Assembly: GCA_034696485.1 (NCBI GenBank)
Contig: JAQIWT010000708.1
Span: forward strand, 1-16,043
DNA: 16,043 bases
Origin: Isohypsibius dastychi
Taxonomy: Eukaryota; Tardigrada; Eutardigrada; Parachela; Isohypsibiidae
Direction: 5' to 3'
This document shows, piece after piece, positions 1 to 9,163 of the stretch (position 1 is its first letter; every line of letters starts with the position of its first letter). The notes under the pieces were generated by a model, which was not told where the DNA came from, made no database searches, and saw nothing but the letters and a program-made list of their open reading frames with translations. The position numbers and the translations under genes were made by a program.

Positions 1-62
<62 letters not shown>
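1..62. repeat. Poly-C homopolymer at window edge
   Basis: An uninterrupted run of C fills the first 62 bases; a second run of 10 C lies at 151-160. A run this long at the exact edge of the window could be a real G/C homopolymer, or a contig end or sequencing artefact (poly-G read on the other strand). The sequence alone cannot separate these. Confidence 0.9.
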
Positions 63-794
63 AGAACTCGCTTAACTTTACTTGCATTCGACGAAAAATT
101 GGATTGGTCGAGGCATGAGCCAAATCTGTGCGGAGGTCTGATTATCTCTCCCCCCCCCCCCACCGAACACCCGGAGCGTCAAGAATCCTCACTCACTGCC
201 GAAAAATAGACTTCTGTTGATCAATGATTGTTCACGGCGGCAAACAACAGGTCTAGGGATGAAGGGGGTCGGGAGAGGTGTTGGAATAAATTTATTTCGG
301 TAACGCTTTGAGATACCGATCGGTTCATGACGTAACTGGAATAAGTTTTTCCGTGCCCTTTTGAACACTTTTTTGGTGTTCAAGATAAGGGAAGTGGAGT
401 TATTACTCCGGTAATATCCTGATTCCATAGGCCTCATGAGTTCACGATGGATATTTTCTAGCATGAGAATTCGTGTTCCAAAGACCTCGTTTCTGTTACT
501 GTGCCTGCTGGTCGGTTGGCCTGAGCAAAATCAATTTCTAAGTTTAGTTATTTTCTGATTCCGATCAAACGCGAAGTATTTTGGCCAGAGCCTACGCCTT
601 CTTGAGAAAATCGCTATACCATCACTTTTCTCTTCTCCAGTTTAGGGCGCTACTGTTGGGCTGTTTAGAAAACCTCGACTTCGATTGAACAAATTCAAAT
701 CAAAATGAATTTTTCAGACCAGCACAAAATACAGGCATATTTTGAAAGATATGAAGGAATCGAAGAGCCAGCATTGCTCACTGCATGATATTAA
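63..794 (-). other. Intron 4 of astacin copy A (left part) and unexplained flank
   Basis: No exon can be supported here. About 240-450 is recognisably homologous to intron 4 of copy B (about 3600-3800): both share an ACAGGTCTA stretch, a GGAATAAAT(T) stretch, ACGCTTT-AGATACCGAT, and CCTGATTCC-ATAGGCCT in the same order. By this alignment exon 5 of copy A should begin near 160, but the sequence left of about 160, around the second C run, shows no match to any of the three exon 5 copies. The frames open here are intron shadows. Confidence 0.55.
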
Positions 795-1284
795 GGGTCC
801 ACAAACCTAGACCAACGTCACTGATTTCCTCACTAATTAAAATAGAGAGGCGCGATTCTAATTATCAGATGAACCAATCACCGTTGATAACGGATCTAAT
901 TTCGAAGAACAGCTTTGAGAGCACCAGATCCGGACTTTGTACATATTTCGCTGAGAATCGAAAAATTTATTTTTTTCGTGATGCCTAAAATCAGTGCACG
1001 CTCAAAATTCCTGCAGAACTTGAGGACGGTAATGACAGCAGAAAGAGTTCGAAGAGTTCGAAAGAGTGCGATTGCTTGCAAGTCAGTTTATTCAACCCGG
1101 ATTAAGGATGCTACTATTCTCAAAACGGACCTCTTTCGATCCTTTTCTCAAATAGTGGACTGGCTTTAATTCAATCCGTCTCTAATCGAGACGACCAATC
1201 AAGCACGTGCTGCCTTAATTAGAATCCCTCCCAGTTTTCTAATTAGAGAGGCAATTAGTGGCGCTGGTCTAGGTTTGTGGACCC
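795..1284. mobile_element. Terminal-inverted-repeat (MITE-like) element in astacin A intron 4
   Basis: The first 20 bases from 795 (GGGTCCACAAACCTAGACCA) match perfectly, as an inverted repeat, the last 20 bases ending at 1284. Weaker inverted similarity, including GATTCTAATTA and CTAATTA-GAGAGG blocks, continues inward for roughly 70 bp. The element is about 490 bp. ATATT flanks it on both sides (788-792 and 1285-1289), although two extra A separate the left copy from the repeat. Intron 4 of copy B carries the corresponding uninterrupted site near 4159-4166 (GATATTGT), so this is an insertion. No transposase is visible; a plus-strand frame at 915-1169 has no recognisable domain. It is intronic and need not break the gene. 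Confidence 0.75.
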
Positions 1285-1342
1285 ATATTGTACAGTTTTT
1301 CAAACTGCCACTGAACAAAACCCACTTTGGATCGAAACTGAC

Positions 1343-2088
1343 CTTCATGAAGATTTTCCGGCCTAAATTCGACGAACTGATCCCGATCTCCACGAGTATG
1401 CTCGTGATGGAAGCCCAGAGCATGGAGCACCTCGTGAAGGACCAACCCTTTTCCGTTTTCAACGTTTTCGCAGATCTCACTTGACAGAAACAATAACTGT
1501 CCACCACCTTGTCGACCAACAACTGAATCACAACTGCAAAAAAATTCGTTTTGGAAGCCTAACGAATCGGGAGTAAATGAAACCAGTTTAAAACTGCACT
1601 TACTAAGTCACGCGTGTGAATGCAATGTAGTCGCTCTGATTAGTTCGGGTCTCGAACTTGATGCAAGACGCTGCTTGTATTTCCACAAAGGCTTCTCCGA
1701 TTTTCAGCATTTCCTCTTTGGCTGAGGAAAATATGCAGTTACAAAACGATAGAAAAGATGTGAGTGGTTCTGCTCTTACTGAAATCGAGGCTTATAGTAA
1801 CTGGAATAATGCGAGCAGGCCAGATAGGGTTTCGATTTCCACTGATTTTTTTATTAACCTGCAGAAAAACAGCGTGATAATATGTTTTCTTCCGAATCGT
1901 CATATGGCCATATGCTGAACTTAAGCTGATACCGTTGCGTTTACCTTAGGAATTTCGCGGCGCGCACGATGTGTAGATCCGCCTGACGAACGAGAGGTTT
2001 CCGGGTCTCCTAACGTTCCCCCATGAACGAATCCAAGTATCAGCAACAGAACCAACGTCGTCGTTATAGATAAGGTGAATGGTCTCAT
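1343..2088 (-). CDS. Astacin-family (M12A) zinc metallopeptidase, copy A, 5' exons only
   Basis: Exons read from the minus strand are 1933-2088, 1780-1858, 1604-1721 and 1343-1533, with introns of 74, 58 and 70 nt. Together they encode the first 181 residues. The start ATG at 2088 opens a hydrophobic signal peptide (about residues 1-23), followed by a short pro-region with an RARR furin-like site. Exon 2 has the WP-(x)n-IP mature N-terminus typical of astacins. Exon 3 has the first disulfide Cys (SCIKF, C98). Exon 4 has the GRQGG loop between C119 and C139, then the intact zinc signature [19 protein letters not shown] starting at H151. The Met-turn and membrane exons expected to the left are not recognisable, so the gene is either 3'-truncated or continues beyond the window. 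The role is inferred from the family: extracellular proteolysis with His-coordinated zinc. If exon 5 is lost, this is a pseudogene. Confidence 0.85.
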
Positions 2089-2219
2089 GATGGTACAGTT
2101 TGGAGTATCAGAGCTCGGACAATAGTGAGGAACCAGAACAATGTAAAAAATGTGAAGAAATGGAAACGGAGCTTTCGAAATAAACTGAAACCTGACTAAA
2201 TGGAGCTTGAAGGCCAAAT

Positions 2220-2287
2220 CGCAGATTGGTTTCTGATTCGATTCCAAAAGTGGCGTGATCTTTCAGACTTGCTAATTGCTCATGCAT
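2220..2287 (-). promoter_or_regulatory. Conserved astacin upstream block, copy A
   Basis: This ~68 bp non-coding block lies 132 bp upstream of the copy A start codon and recurs at similar distance in all four copies. In the gene's direction its order is ATGCAT, a TTAGCAAGTCTG stretch, GATC-ACGCCACTTTTGGAATCG, and CAGAAACCAATCTGCG, which includes a CCAAT motif. Its conservation against diverged flanks points to a shared promoter or enhancer element. No TATA box is obvious in this copy. Confidence 0.6.
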
Positions 2288-2344
2288 ATTCATTATTTGC
2301 GAGTGTGGCAAATTTGAATGCATTCGATCTTCGATGTTCTGCAT

Positions 2345-2917
2345 GATTGCTAGATTATTAGGAATGCAGTAGTTTGTACCTTATTCTAGAGCACGATTGA
2401 GAAAATACAGTAGGTGGGCGTCGTCAAAAAAATTGGGGACTATCCGCTTCGAAATTTCCCGGTATTTCATTTTCATGCAACTTGACTTGGCTGAAAAATG
2501 GCTTATTTTAAAGCGAGTGAGCTAATATCTCCTCATAAGGTCGTCACGATACATCATTTTTTTGCGACAGAGCTAGAAGTTCGATTGAACATCGTTTGTC
2601 GTGATATTTTTGACTGTGGTTCGGTGTACAAGGTCTGGCAGTCCAATGAACGAATGGCTTGCTCAAGTTGATCGAGCACATTTTTCGTGGCCCGGAAAAA
2701 CCAAGCTGTTGTGTTGCACTCTGGGCAATTCCGTAATGCTACAATGGTTTTTTTACCAGCTGACCGCAAACCCCACACCACATAGGACAGGAAAATTTAT
2801 AGCAAACGTAGCCTTTTTTGTGGAAAATACGTGAACAATGTCGATCTGTTTCTTCATCCGATTCCACAAACCAGCGAATCATGAAGCAGCAAAAATCGTG
2901 AAAACAACCGGGTCTTT
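2345..2917. other. Intergenic region between astacin B (3' side) and astacin A (5' side)
   Basis: No gene is supported. The right part (about 2720-2917) is the 3' flank of copy B and is clearly homologous to the 3' flank of copy D (about 13095-13300): both share ATGCTAC-ATGGTTTT, a CAGCTGACCGCAAACCCCACA segment split into two short blocks, and AGCAAACGTA. The left part (about 2345-2600) matches the DNA upstream of copy B (about 5225-5530), including the CGTCGTCAAA, TTGCGACAG and TTGATTGAACAT-like blocks. It is therefore part of the duplicated unit. Confidence 0.65.
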
Positions 2918-4948
2918 CTAACTGGCTCTTGATCGCACGCATTTGCATATCAAGTAAACAATGATAGCGCAGCAAACAATCAAACAGAAAGCGAAGATGG
3001 CGCCGACAAAGTCACCTGTTTGGTGCACAGTGGTTAATTTAACTTAAAATAAGCTGAAAATGTTTCACCCACTGGCGCTTCGCGGCTTATTGAAGACGCG
3101 ACGAAATCCATTCCAGGGCCCCGTTTCATTTTTTGGAGGTCTCGGTGGCAGGGATTTCAGAATAGAAGGTAACGGTCCACGGGCTTTGTGAACTAGTGCG
3201 GCGGCGATTGCAGTGCTGATAACAGGGTGGAGCCCTTTGATAACGTTATCCTGAATTCCAGTGCTCGTGCCCCAAACGCTTGCGCCTCCAGTGCTAAAAG
3301 ACTTATCCTCGCAATCGTACAGCTTTTGAAGCTTGATTTTGTCGAGCTCTGAGAGACCTTTTCGTTGACCCATATGGACTGCTGCTCCTTCTTCTTTTGG
3401 CACGAGTACCGCCAGGCCATCTCGTCCATAATCATATCGTCCAAAGTGAGTGACTGAACTGTAGTCATAGGGCAAGCCAAATGTTTCGAATGAGGATTTC
3501 TTGAATTTTCGAGGGTCTGCGTCTGCAGAAGCAAACTATTCTTGTTGTTCACAAAACACAGTTTTTATTCCGAATATGTGAAAATTTTCAGAGGCAGATT
3601 TACAGGTCTATGAACTTTGGGGGTCAAGGGACGGTAAGTGGAATAAATATACCAAGGGACGCTTTAAGATACCGATGGATTCGGGTGGTTTTGAGCCTGT
3701 GTTATCCACCCACCCTGAGAACCTGTAGTATTTCGGGTACATGTAGAGAACAAGAAAATATCACTGCGATCAACTGATTCCTGATTCCCATAGGCCTGTA
3801 AGCTTGCCACAAGTGCTTTCTTACAAAAAATGAACATTTCTTCTTCACAGATTAGGTTTCTGTTAATCTGACCATTTGTGGACTGAAACGAGATGCTCTC
3901 CCGGCTTATAGACAGTAACTTCTCATTGCGAGCAAAGTCGAAGTGCATTTGCATAAGGGTTTTGCTTTAGACTGTTTGAAGAGTTGTTATTACTATTGGC
4001 CTTTTCCAATCGTGAGAAGTATTCTCAAGTTTATTTAGAATCTCGATAGAATTTCGACCGGAAAACTTCGACTCAAATCTTTTTTTCGAGCAAAAAAATC
4101 AGATACATGAATTTTGAAAAACAATATATTTGTCAAAGAGCAAGCATCCCTTATTCCCGGATATTGTAAAAGTTTGAAAATTGTCATGACAAAAAAAAAA
4201 CAGTATTTTAATCGACACTGACCTTCGTGAAGATTTTCCGGCTTAAAGTCGACGAATTGATCCCGATCTGGACGAGTATGCTCGTGATGGAAGCCTAAAG
4301 CACGGAGCAGCTCGTGTAGGACCAGTCCCTTTCCATTGTCCATATTATTACAAATCTCTCTCGTCAAGAACAGAAACTGCCTTCCACCTTGTCGACCAAC
4401 AGCAGAATCACAACTGGAAGAGATAATCGTATTGAAACCGACAAGCTGACACAGAAACATAAAACCACCTACGTCCCTGCGTGGGAGATAGCAATGTATT
4501 CGGTCTGATTGGCTCGGGTTTCGAACTTGATGCAAGAACCTGCTTCGATGTCAACAAAAGCTTCCCCAATTTTCAAAATTTCCTCTTCGGCTAAGAGCAA
4601 AATTCACGGAAAAAAAGAAATATGAGAGTATTCTGGTCTTACCGAAATCGAGACTTATTTTTACTGGGATGCTTCGATCGGACCAAATTGCACCTCGATT
4701 TCCATTCATATTATTAGCAGCCTGCGAAAAAACAGCGTGTTAACTTTTGAAAACAGACCGTAACTCGCCACCATATGAAAATATAGTGATACCGTAGCTC
4801 TAACTTCTGGAATGTCGCGATGTGCACGATGTCGAGATCCGCCTGACAGAAGAGTGGTTCCCGGGTCCCCGAACGTTCCACCACAAACACATTCAAATGC
4901 CAGCAACAGAGCCAATTTAGCCGTTATAGAAAAGGTGAATGTTTTCAT
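2918..4948 (-). CDS. Membrane-anchored astacin-like protein, copy B; predicted inactive
   Basis: Six exons (4793-4948, 4643-4721, 4473-4590, 4223-4413, 3073-3522, 2918-3042) join in frame to 372 residues. The order is: signal peptide (about 1-22); short pro-region; astacin domain with C98, C119 and C139, ending at LYDC (C252); a 79-residue Gly/Pro-rich stem with one N-E-T glycosylation sequon; and a transmembrane helix (about 343-363) with a short basic tail. The zinc signature begins at H151 but reads HELLR, so the second zinc ligand is Arg155. The Met-turn reads SVTHF, with Thr206 for the invariant Met. Both changes should abolish catalysis, yet all exons and splice sites are intact. That suggests a maintained pseudoprotease, perhaps a substrate-binding or competing protein (inference). 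The last intron is 30 nt; reading through it would end the protein after the stem. An intact active enzyme is unlikely unless the base calls are wrong. Confidence 0.85.
3043..3072 (-). other. 30-nt intron 5 of astacin B with in-frame stop
   Basis: It runs from GTGGGTGA at the donor to TTTTAAG at the acceptor. It interrupts the frame in phase 1, and its bases 6-8 are TGA, so retention ends the protein two codons into the intron. Length, phase and stop position are the same in copies C and D. Confidence 0.7.
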
Positions 4949-5057
4949 GGCGGCACAGTCTGATGTATGGGAGCACAGACAACTATGAACAAAAGAAGAA
5001 TAAGGGTGTGAGGAATAAAATCAATGGAAAAGGAACATCCAAAATGAACCACGTGAA

Positions 5058-5126
5058 CGCAAATCAGTTTCTGATTCGATTCCAAAAAGTGGCGTGATCG
5101 TTTAGACTTGCTAACTGCTTATGCAT
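5058..5126 (-). promoter_or_regulatory. Conserved astacin upstream block, copy B
   Basis: This is the second instance of the shared upstream block, 110 bp from the copy B start. It keeps ATGCAT, TTAGCAAGTCT, GATCACGCCAC and GGAATCGAATCAGAAAC; the CCAAT core is changed to CTGAT. No TATA box is evident. Confidence 0.6.
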
Positions 5127-5403
5127 GCACTATTTGCGAGTGTGTAGAATCTGGATGCGTTCGACCGTCGTTGTTCTGCATAATTACGTGGAATGGAATA
5201 CAATGGTTCGTGTATTTTATTTAAGAGGTAACTGAAAAGATAGGAGGCCGTCGTCAAATAAGTCTAGGAAGCCACAGCATCCGCTTCTTGAAAAATTGTC
5301 AGTTTTCAAGCGCTTCAAAATATTTGAAAAATGGCCTGTTTCATTAGGTCTCTAAGTCAGATTGTCACAATGCATGATATCGTTCGAAACTAACCCGCCA
5401 GGC

Positions 5404-5446
5404 TGCACGTTCATATGCACGTTCATATGCATACGTTCATATGCAC
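5404..5446. repeat. Short tandem repeat, ~12-bp unit
   Basis: Three successive units of TGCACGTTCATA are present; the third is expanded by two bases (TGCATACGTTCATA), and a partial TGCAC follows. The matching position upstream of copy A lacks the expansion, so it is young or copy-specific. Confidence 0.85.
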
Positions 5447-5601
5447 TGTGTGTATAGTATTTCCTTACTAGTACTTTATTTTTGTGAACAAATCATTTGC
5501 GACAGTGCTGAACGTTTGATTGAACATGGTTTGGTTTGTTTTGGTATATCTTACTATGGTTCAGAAGATATGGTCTAGCCCGGATGTACCATACTATGGT
5601 A

Positions 5602-5653
5602 GTGAGATTAAAAGAGTTTTCAAGAAAAACCGTAAAAACTCTTTTTGTCTCAC
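5602..5653. repeat. Inverted repeat able to form a hairpin
   Basis: The arm at 5602-5620 (GTGAGATTAAAAGAGTTTT) pairs with 5635-5653 (AAAACTCTTTTTGTCTCAC) with two mismatches across a 14-nt loop. ACTATGG-type sequences flank both arms. It may be a remnant of a small palindromic element. Confidence 0.7.
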
Positions 5654-5911
5654 TATGGATGTACGGTACCATGAAAACAACAATCTTCACGAGAATTACA
5701 TTCTTGGTATACTTTTTGGTCTGAGGCAGAGTGATTCCGCACTATAATGATAGTCGTTTAGGCAGCACCGACTGCTGACTTTGCAGAACATTTAGCGCCG
5801 TGACTTTTTACAGTTTACACCTGTGCGGCACTCCGTTCTCGGGAGTTTTTTGATTCCATCATGTCCATGCGGAAACAACTGGTGTCAGCCAAAGCTAAGA
5901 AGGGGCTAGAG

Positions 5912-5925
5912 CTCTCTCTCTCTCT
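5912..5925. repeat. (CT)7 microsatellite
   Basis: Seven perfect CT dinucleotides lie in non-coding sequence downstream of the kelch gene. Confidence 0.9.
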
Positions 5926-6146
5926 ATACCTTTGTCTGATTTTTACACGGAATAAGAATACGTTTGAGCGAGCCAGTTAATTTACATTTTAATTTTTCAC
6001 GGTGTGAAAAGTTGAAAAAACCTCACATTTCATTGAAAAATGAAACCCACGCTACAAACAAGTAATAAAACGAGATCGTGAACAGGCCAGAACAAGCCAG
6101 ATCCAGTTACCGGTAAACAGAAAACACCAACATTTTGCAACCGTCA

Positions 6147-8970
6147 TCATCGGAAAAGGTTACGGATGCGCTGCCAGACAGACTTCCTACATGAACAACG
6201 TCGATCTAATTCAGCAACCCTAATTTTCAGTTCTTCAGATTCATCAAGGCTTTTCCCAGGTGCAACAAGTGTGACAGTTTTCACGTCATTGTGATTCTCC
6301 CGCAGCGCTTCTGTAATCCAACAGCTGCAAGATACGAAGTGTGCTTGCGACGTTCTTACTTTTGCGCATCTTTATTGCAATGCCCGGGTTCAAGTCACCA
6401 GAGACGCGAAAGCCTATTTCAGTGTTTGGTTCCCACATATTTTTGACTGGGTCATAGATGGCGATGGTCGCTTTATCGCAGATCTCACACCTCAGAGTGA
6501 CGTCTTCGTGTTGGCAACTAAAATTGCGAAAAAACTATTAGTCCTTGAACTGGCGTTGCCTTGATGTGTTGTACATTTTTGAGCAGTGTAATCACATATT
6601 TCAGTCATCAGAGAAATGCAAAAAGGGTGGAACTATAAACTCGATTCTGCACCAATACAAACTCACCGTTCCTGATCGATCGGCATCCTGAAGTTGGGAT
6701 CCCGCCTTCGGTGCCATCTTGCAGCACTTCCAAGCATGACCACCAGCTTGTCATGCCATGCTGTAATGCTAATAGCGAAGAAGTCCGGGCGGAACCCTGC
6801 AAAACCCAGCTTATCAAACTGATCTCCCGTGCGCAAGTTGAATTAGACGACTTCGTTACTTGTGACGACGGACCACGTGTCATTCGCTGGGTTATAGGAA
6901 TGTATGATATCGCTTCGACTGCCTAGAAAACAATATCAAGTGTAAACACACATATTAGTCTGAAGAATACACTTTATCGGTATGGAGATGCATCGCCAAA
7001 GTGTCTTTTGTGTCAGTGTGAGGAGTGGTTTGACCCGCAAGAAGAGCACTCCTGACGGCCAGCAAAGTACAAATCAGTTATCAGTAAAGCAGTTCAGAGA
7101 AATTGCTGTTCAGTTACAAGTTATCTTCAGTGTGTTAACACTGCTGGGCAATTAGGCTCCAAAGCCAGACGACCGAGGCGGTTGTGCGCGAAAATTCAGA
7201 TCATAGATGGGAGATATGACAGTTGCGCATGGCTCTGCCCTGGTGTGAACTTCTTACCAAGGACGTACATCAACCCGTTCGTAAGTGTGGCGATGTGAGC
7301 GCGATGTGCCCACTCCTCTCTATTCAAGCAAGGATTTTGCTTTCGCGACCATTTCTGTAATAGCGGATCAAAAGAATAGGTATATTGTATCCCTTTGTAA
7401 CCATGTGGAGAATATTTTGGTCGATTGTTGAAGACATAAATGCGGCCTCCGTGAACCGCAACCGGTCCTACAAAGTCGAACGGAATTTGGCTGTCCTTCG
7501 AGTTCCATACACCGTCGGTTTGCCAGGCAGTGCACATCACCACGCCAAGACTGTCGGAAAAGTCCCCGTTAAAAATATACAAAATTTCTCCCTCCACGCA
7601 GATTTCTGAAAAATACTCGTTTGAGACAAAACCGGCGTTTCTCAACAGGGTCACATCAAGAACATACCATATATTGAACCGAGTTTTGTTTGAAAAACGA
7701 TCTCCCACTTATCGGTGCTTATGTGGTACTTGAATACTTGCGATGCTCCGTTCGAATCGCGATTGTTGAGAACAAAAAGGTCCCCAGCGGGCGATCGACA
7801 AAAGCTTGGCCACCATACGTCGCTGGGCGTGGAGTGAAACCACCTGACTCGGTGATCGATAGGACTTAAGATACCCAGCAAGCTGGGATTTGACAATCTG
7901 GGACAAGACAGCGGCACAGGAACGTTATTCTGGACGAGGTAGCTGCTTACGACAACTATTCCATCAATCACAGCTAGAATCAAAAACAACTACGTATCAC
8001 TGCTAGTACCGACCTTGACTGAACTTACCAGGGCCTCTCAATCCGTATCGAGGATGCAGTATTTCAAACGATCGACTGGTATCTTTTTGTACTAGATATG
8101 CCGAATATAGATACGGCTGCAAAACAGCGTACAGTGTTTTATTTTTATTAGCCTCGTGCTCGATTTCTTTAAGAATGCGGCCCTGAAACCAACAGTACGG
8201 TATTTATCCTTCCTCGTCAGAAAACAGAAACATGAAACTCACTTCAATTAGCGGGAATCTGATAGACTCCAGCGTTTTCCGGAAGTCGCAGATGCGGTTT
8301 TCCCGATCGACGTTATACCAGTCATTGAGAGCATACCAGCATACTTCTTCTTTTTCAATGTTCAGATCGTTGGAACCAACAAAGTTTGCCATCTGCAATG
8401 TTAAAAATGTGGATGGCTGATAACACAGGCGTTATCGAAATACCTGTGAAGGGCTGAATTCTAGGAAGAGCCTCTCTGAGATGATCTCATCTCCCTTGTC
8501 AAGAATACGCTTCCATATGGTCGAAGCAAGTTTGGTTGCATGATTGTTCGTCGCAAAGGAATGGATCATAACGTAATCCACCACATTGGAATCAGTTAAC
8601 AAGAACTCCTCGCATATTGTCTGCAGAGACGGTATGTCAAGATAAAGAGATAGCGAAAGTGTCTCCAGCACACTTCCACCGTCCAACTCAATGGTCGAGT
8701 TACGAGAAAAGTCGATTATTCTGTAACAAAATGAAAACTAAACATAAGATGGATGTTTTTCCTCTCTTACCTTGTCAAAGCAGGCAACGATACGTCCTTT
8801 AGCAAAAACTCTTTTTTCCCAATTTCGAGAGATGAGCTGAATAGTTTTTTAAAGAATGTGCTTTGTTGAGACAACAAATCCCGCTGGCATGAGATTACTC
8901 CGTCCGATCCGAGACATTTCAGCCGCACAACCGAGCATTCGTCTTCATCATTCTTTTCGACCTCCATCAT
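6147..8970 (-). CDS. BTB-BACK-kelch protein (KLHL-type), nine exons, possible internal stop
   Basis: Exons: 8771-8970, 8444-8720, 8243-8392, 8029-8182, 7668-7973, 7258-7605, 6667-6922, 6360-6517 and 6147-6310; all junctions keep frame, giving about 670 codons. Residues 1 to about 110 are a BTB fold (VVRLKCLGSDGVISCQRDLL, then STFFKKLF). Residues ~115-209 are a BACK domain (DLNIEKEEVCWYALNDW, SIRFPLIE). From ~255 degenerate kelch blades follow, recognisable by YHISTDKW, YSFDPLLQKW, the diglycine YVLGG, SYNPANDTW and YDPVKNMW. The end is a basic CxC tail (KSVWQRIRNLF). Family members usually act as Cullin-3 substrate adaptors; the substrate is unknown. The start is the first of two ATGs, with a stop upstream in frame. 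Codon 505 in exon 7 is TAA (6843-6845): a nonsense mutation, or skipped by a 36-nt intron (6824-6859). If intron 6 is retained the frame ends at 7196. Confidence 0.8.
6824..6859 (-). other. Candidate 36-nt micro-intron around the kelch in-frame TAA
   Basis: A GT at 6859-6858 (GTAACG) and an AG at 6825-6824 bound 36 nt that contain the TAA. Removing them keeps frame and shortens the linker after WSVVT to a length closer to the other blades. The acceptor context (CGGGAG) lacks a pyrimidine tract, so this is weaker than the other introns of the gene. Confidence 0.3.
6923..7257 (-). other. Intron 6 of the kelch gene (335 nt)
   Basis: This is the largest intron of the kelch gene. Its donor is GTAAGA, within a Gly codon of YVLG, and its acceptor is TTTTCTAG. 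Joining the two exons restores the kelch diglycine (YVLGG) and reads into SYNPANDTW. The frame also continues from exon 6 to a TGA at 7196 if the intron is retained. I see no other gene in it. Confidence 0.75.
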
Positions 8971-9163
8971 TTGCCAGTTGGAGAATCCAGAAGTGTTGCA
9001 GCTAGCGAAGCTTTCTGTAGGTGCCCACTAAATTCTGTGAAAATGAATCGCTTGTTCTACACTAACGAAAAGTCATATTTTGACCATGCGGCGGCGCAGT
9101 ACATAGCTAGTCCAAATCGAATAATCGATACATCATACTGATGCAGGACATTGCGGATGAAGT
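8971..9163 (-). promoter_or_regulatory. Upstream region of the kelch gene
   Basis: This 193 bp stretch separates the kelch start codon from the hAT-like element. A possible 3' splice site (CCTACAG) lies about 40 bp before the ATG, so a 5' non-coding exon could exist upstream. I see no TATA box. Confidence 0.3.

Larger units (their letters stand above)
5127..6146. other. Intergenic region between the kelch gene (3' side) and astacin B (5' side)
   Basis: No gene is supported. From 5127 to about 5545 it matches the DNA upstream of copy A, so it belongs to the duplicated astacin unit; the match stops near 5545. It contains a short tandem repeat (5404-5446), an inverted repeat (5602-5653) and a CT microsatellite (5912-5925). 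From about 5930 it is the 3' flank of the kelch gene; a weak variant polyadenylation hexamer (ATTAAA, minus strand) lies at 5988-5993, about 154 bp past the stop. Confidence 0.5.

Noticed and set aside
189-464. 91-codon minus-strand frame at the left end
   Set aside because: It lies in DNA homologous to astacin B intron 4, where the frame is not conserved.
915-1169. 84-codon plus-strand frame as a transposase
   Set aside because: It is inside the TIR element but shows no catalytic motif and is short and Arg-rich; the element looks non-autonomous.
1921-2247. Upstream Met at 2247 as the start of astacin A
   Set aside because: The extension runs through the conserved upstream block and lacks a signal peptide; ATG at 2088 aligns with the start of copy B and opens a signal peptide.
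3065-3475. Astacin C-terminal regions as stand-alone genes starting at PYDYSS
   Set aside because: The apparent start is a TTG Leu codon inside exon 5. A splice acceptor lies about 16 codons upstream and joins in frame to exon 4. The same holds at 10780-11190 and 13462-13887.
5493-5747. Overlapping frames on both strands around the hairpin
   Set aside because: They arise from the inverted repeat and low-complexity sequence, with no domain or splice signals.
7196-7257. TGA at 7196 as the end of the kelch gene
   Set aside because: A good donor (GTAAGA) at 7257 splices to 6922 and restores the kelch diglycine and a further blade; the 7196 stop is used only if the intron is retained.
7606-7708. 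Frameshift between two overlapping kelch frames
   Set aside because: A 62-nt intron (7606-7667) with a GTATGT donor and TTTTTCAG acceptor joins the frames cleanly, so no frameshift is needed.
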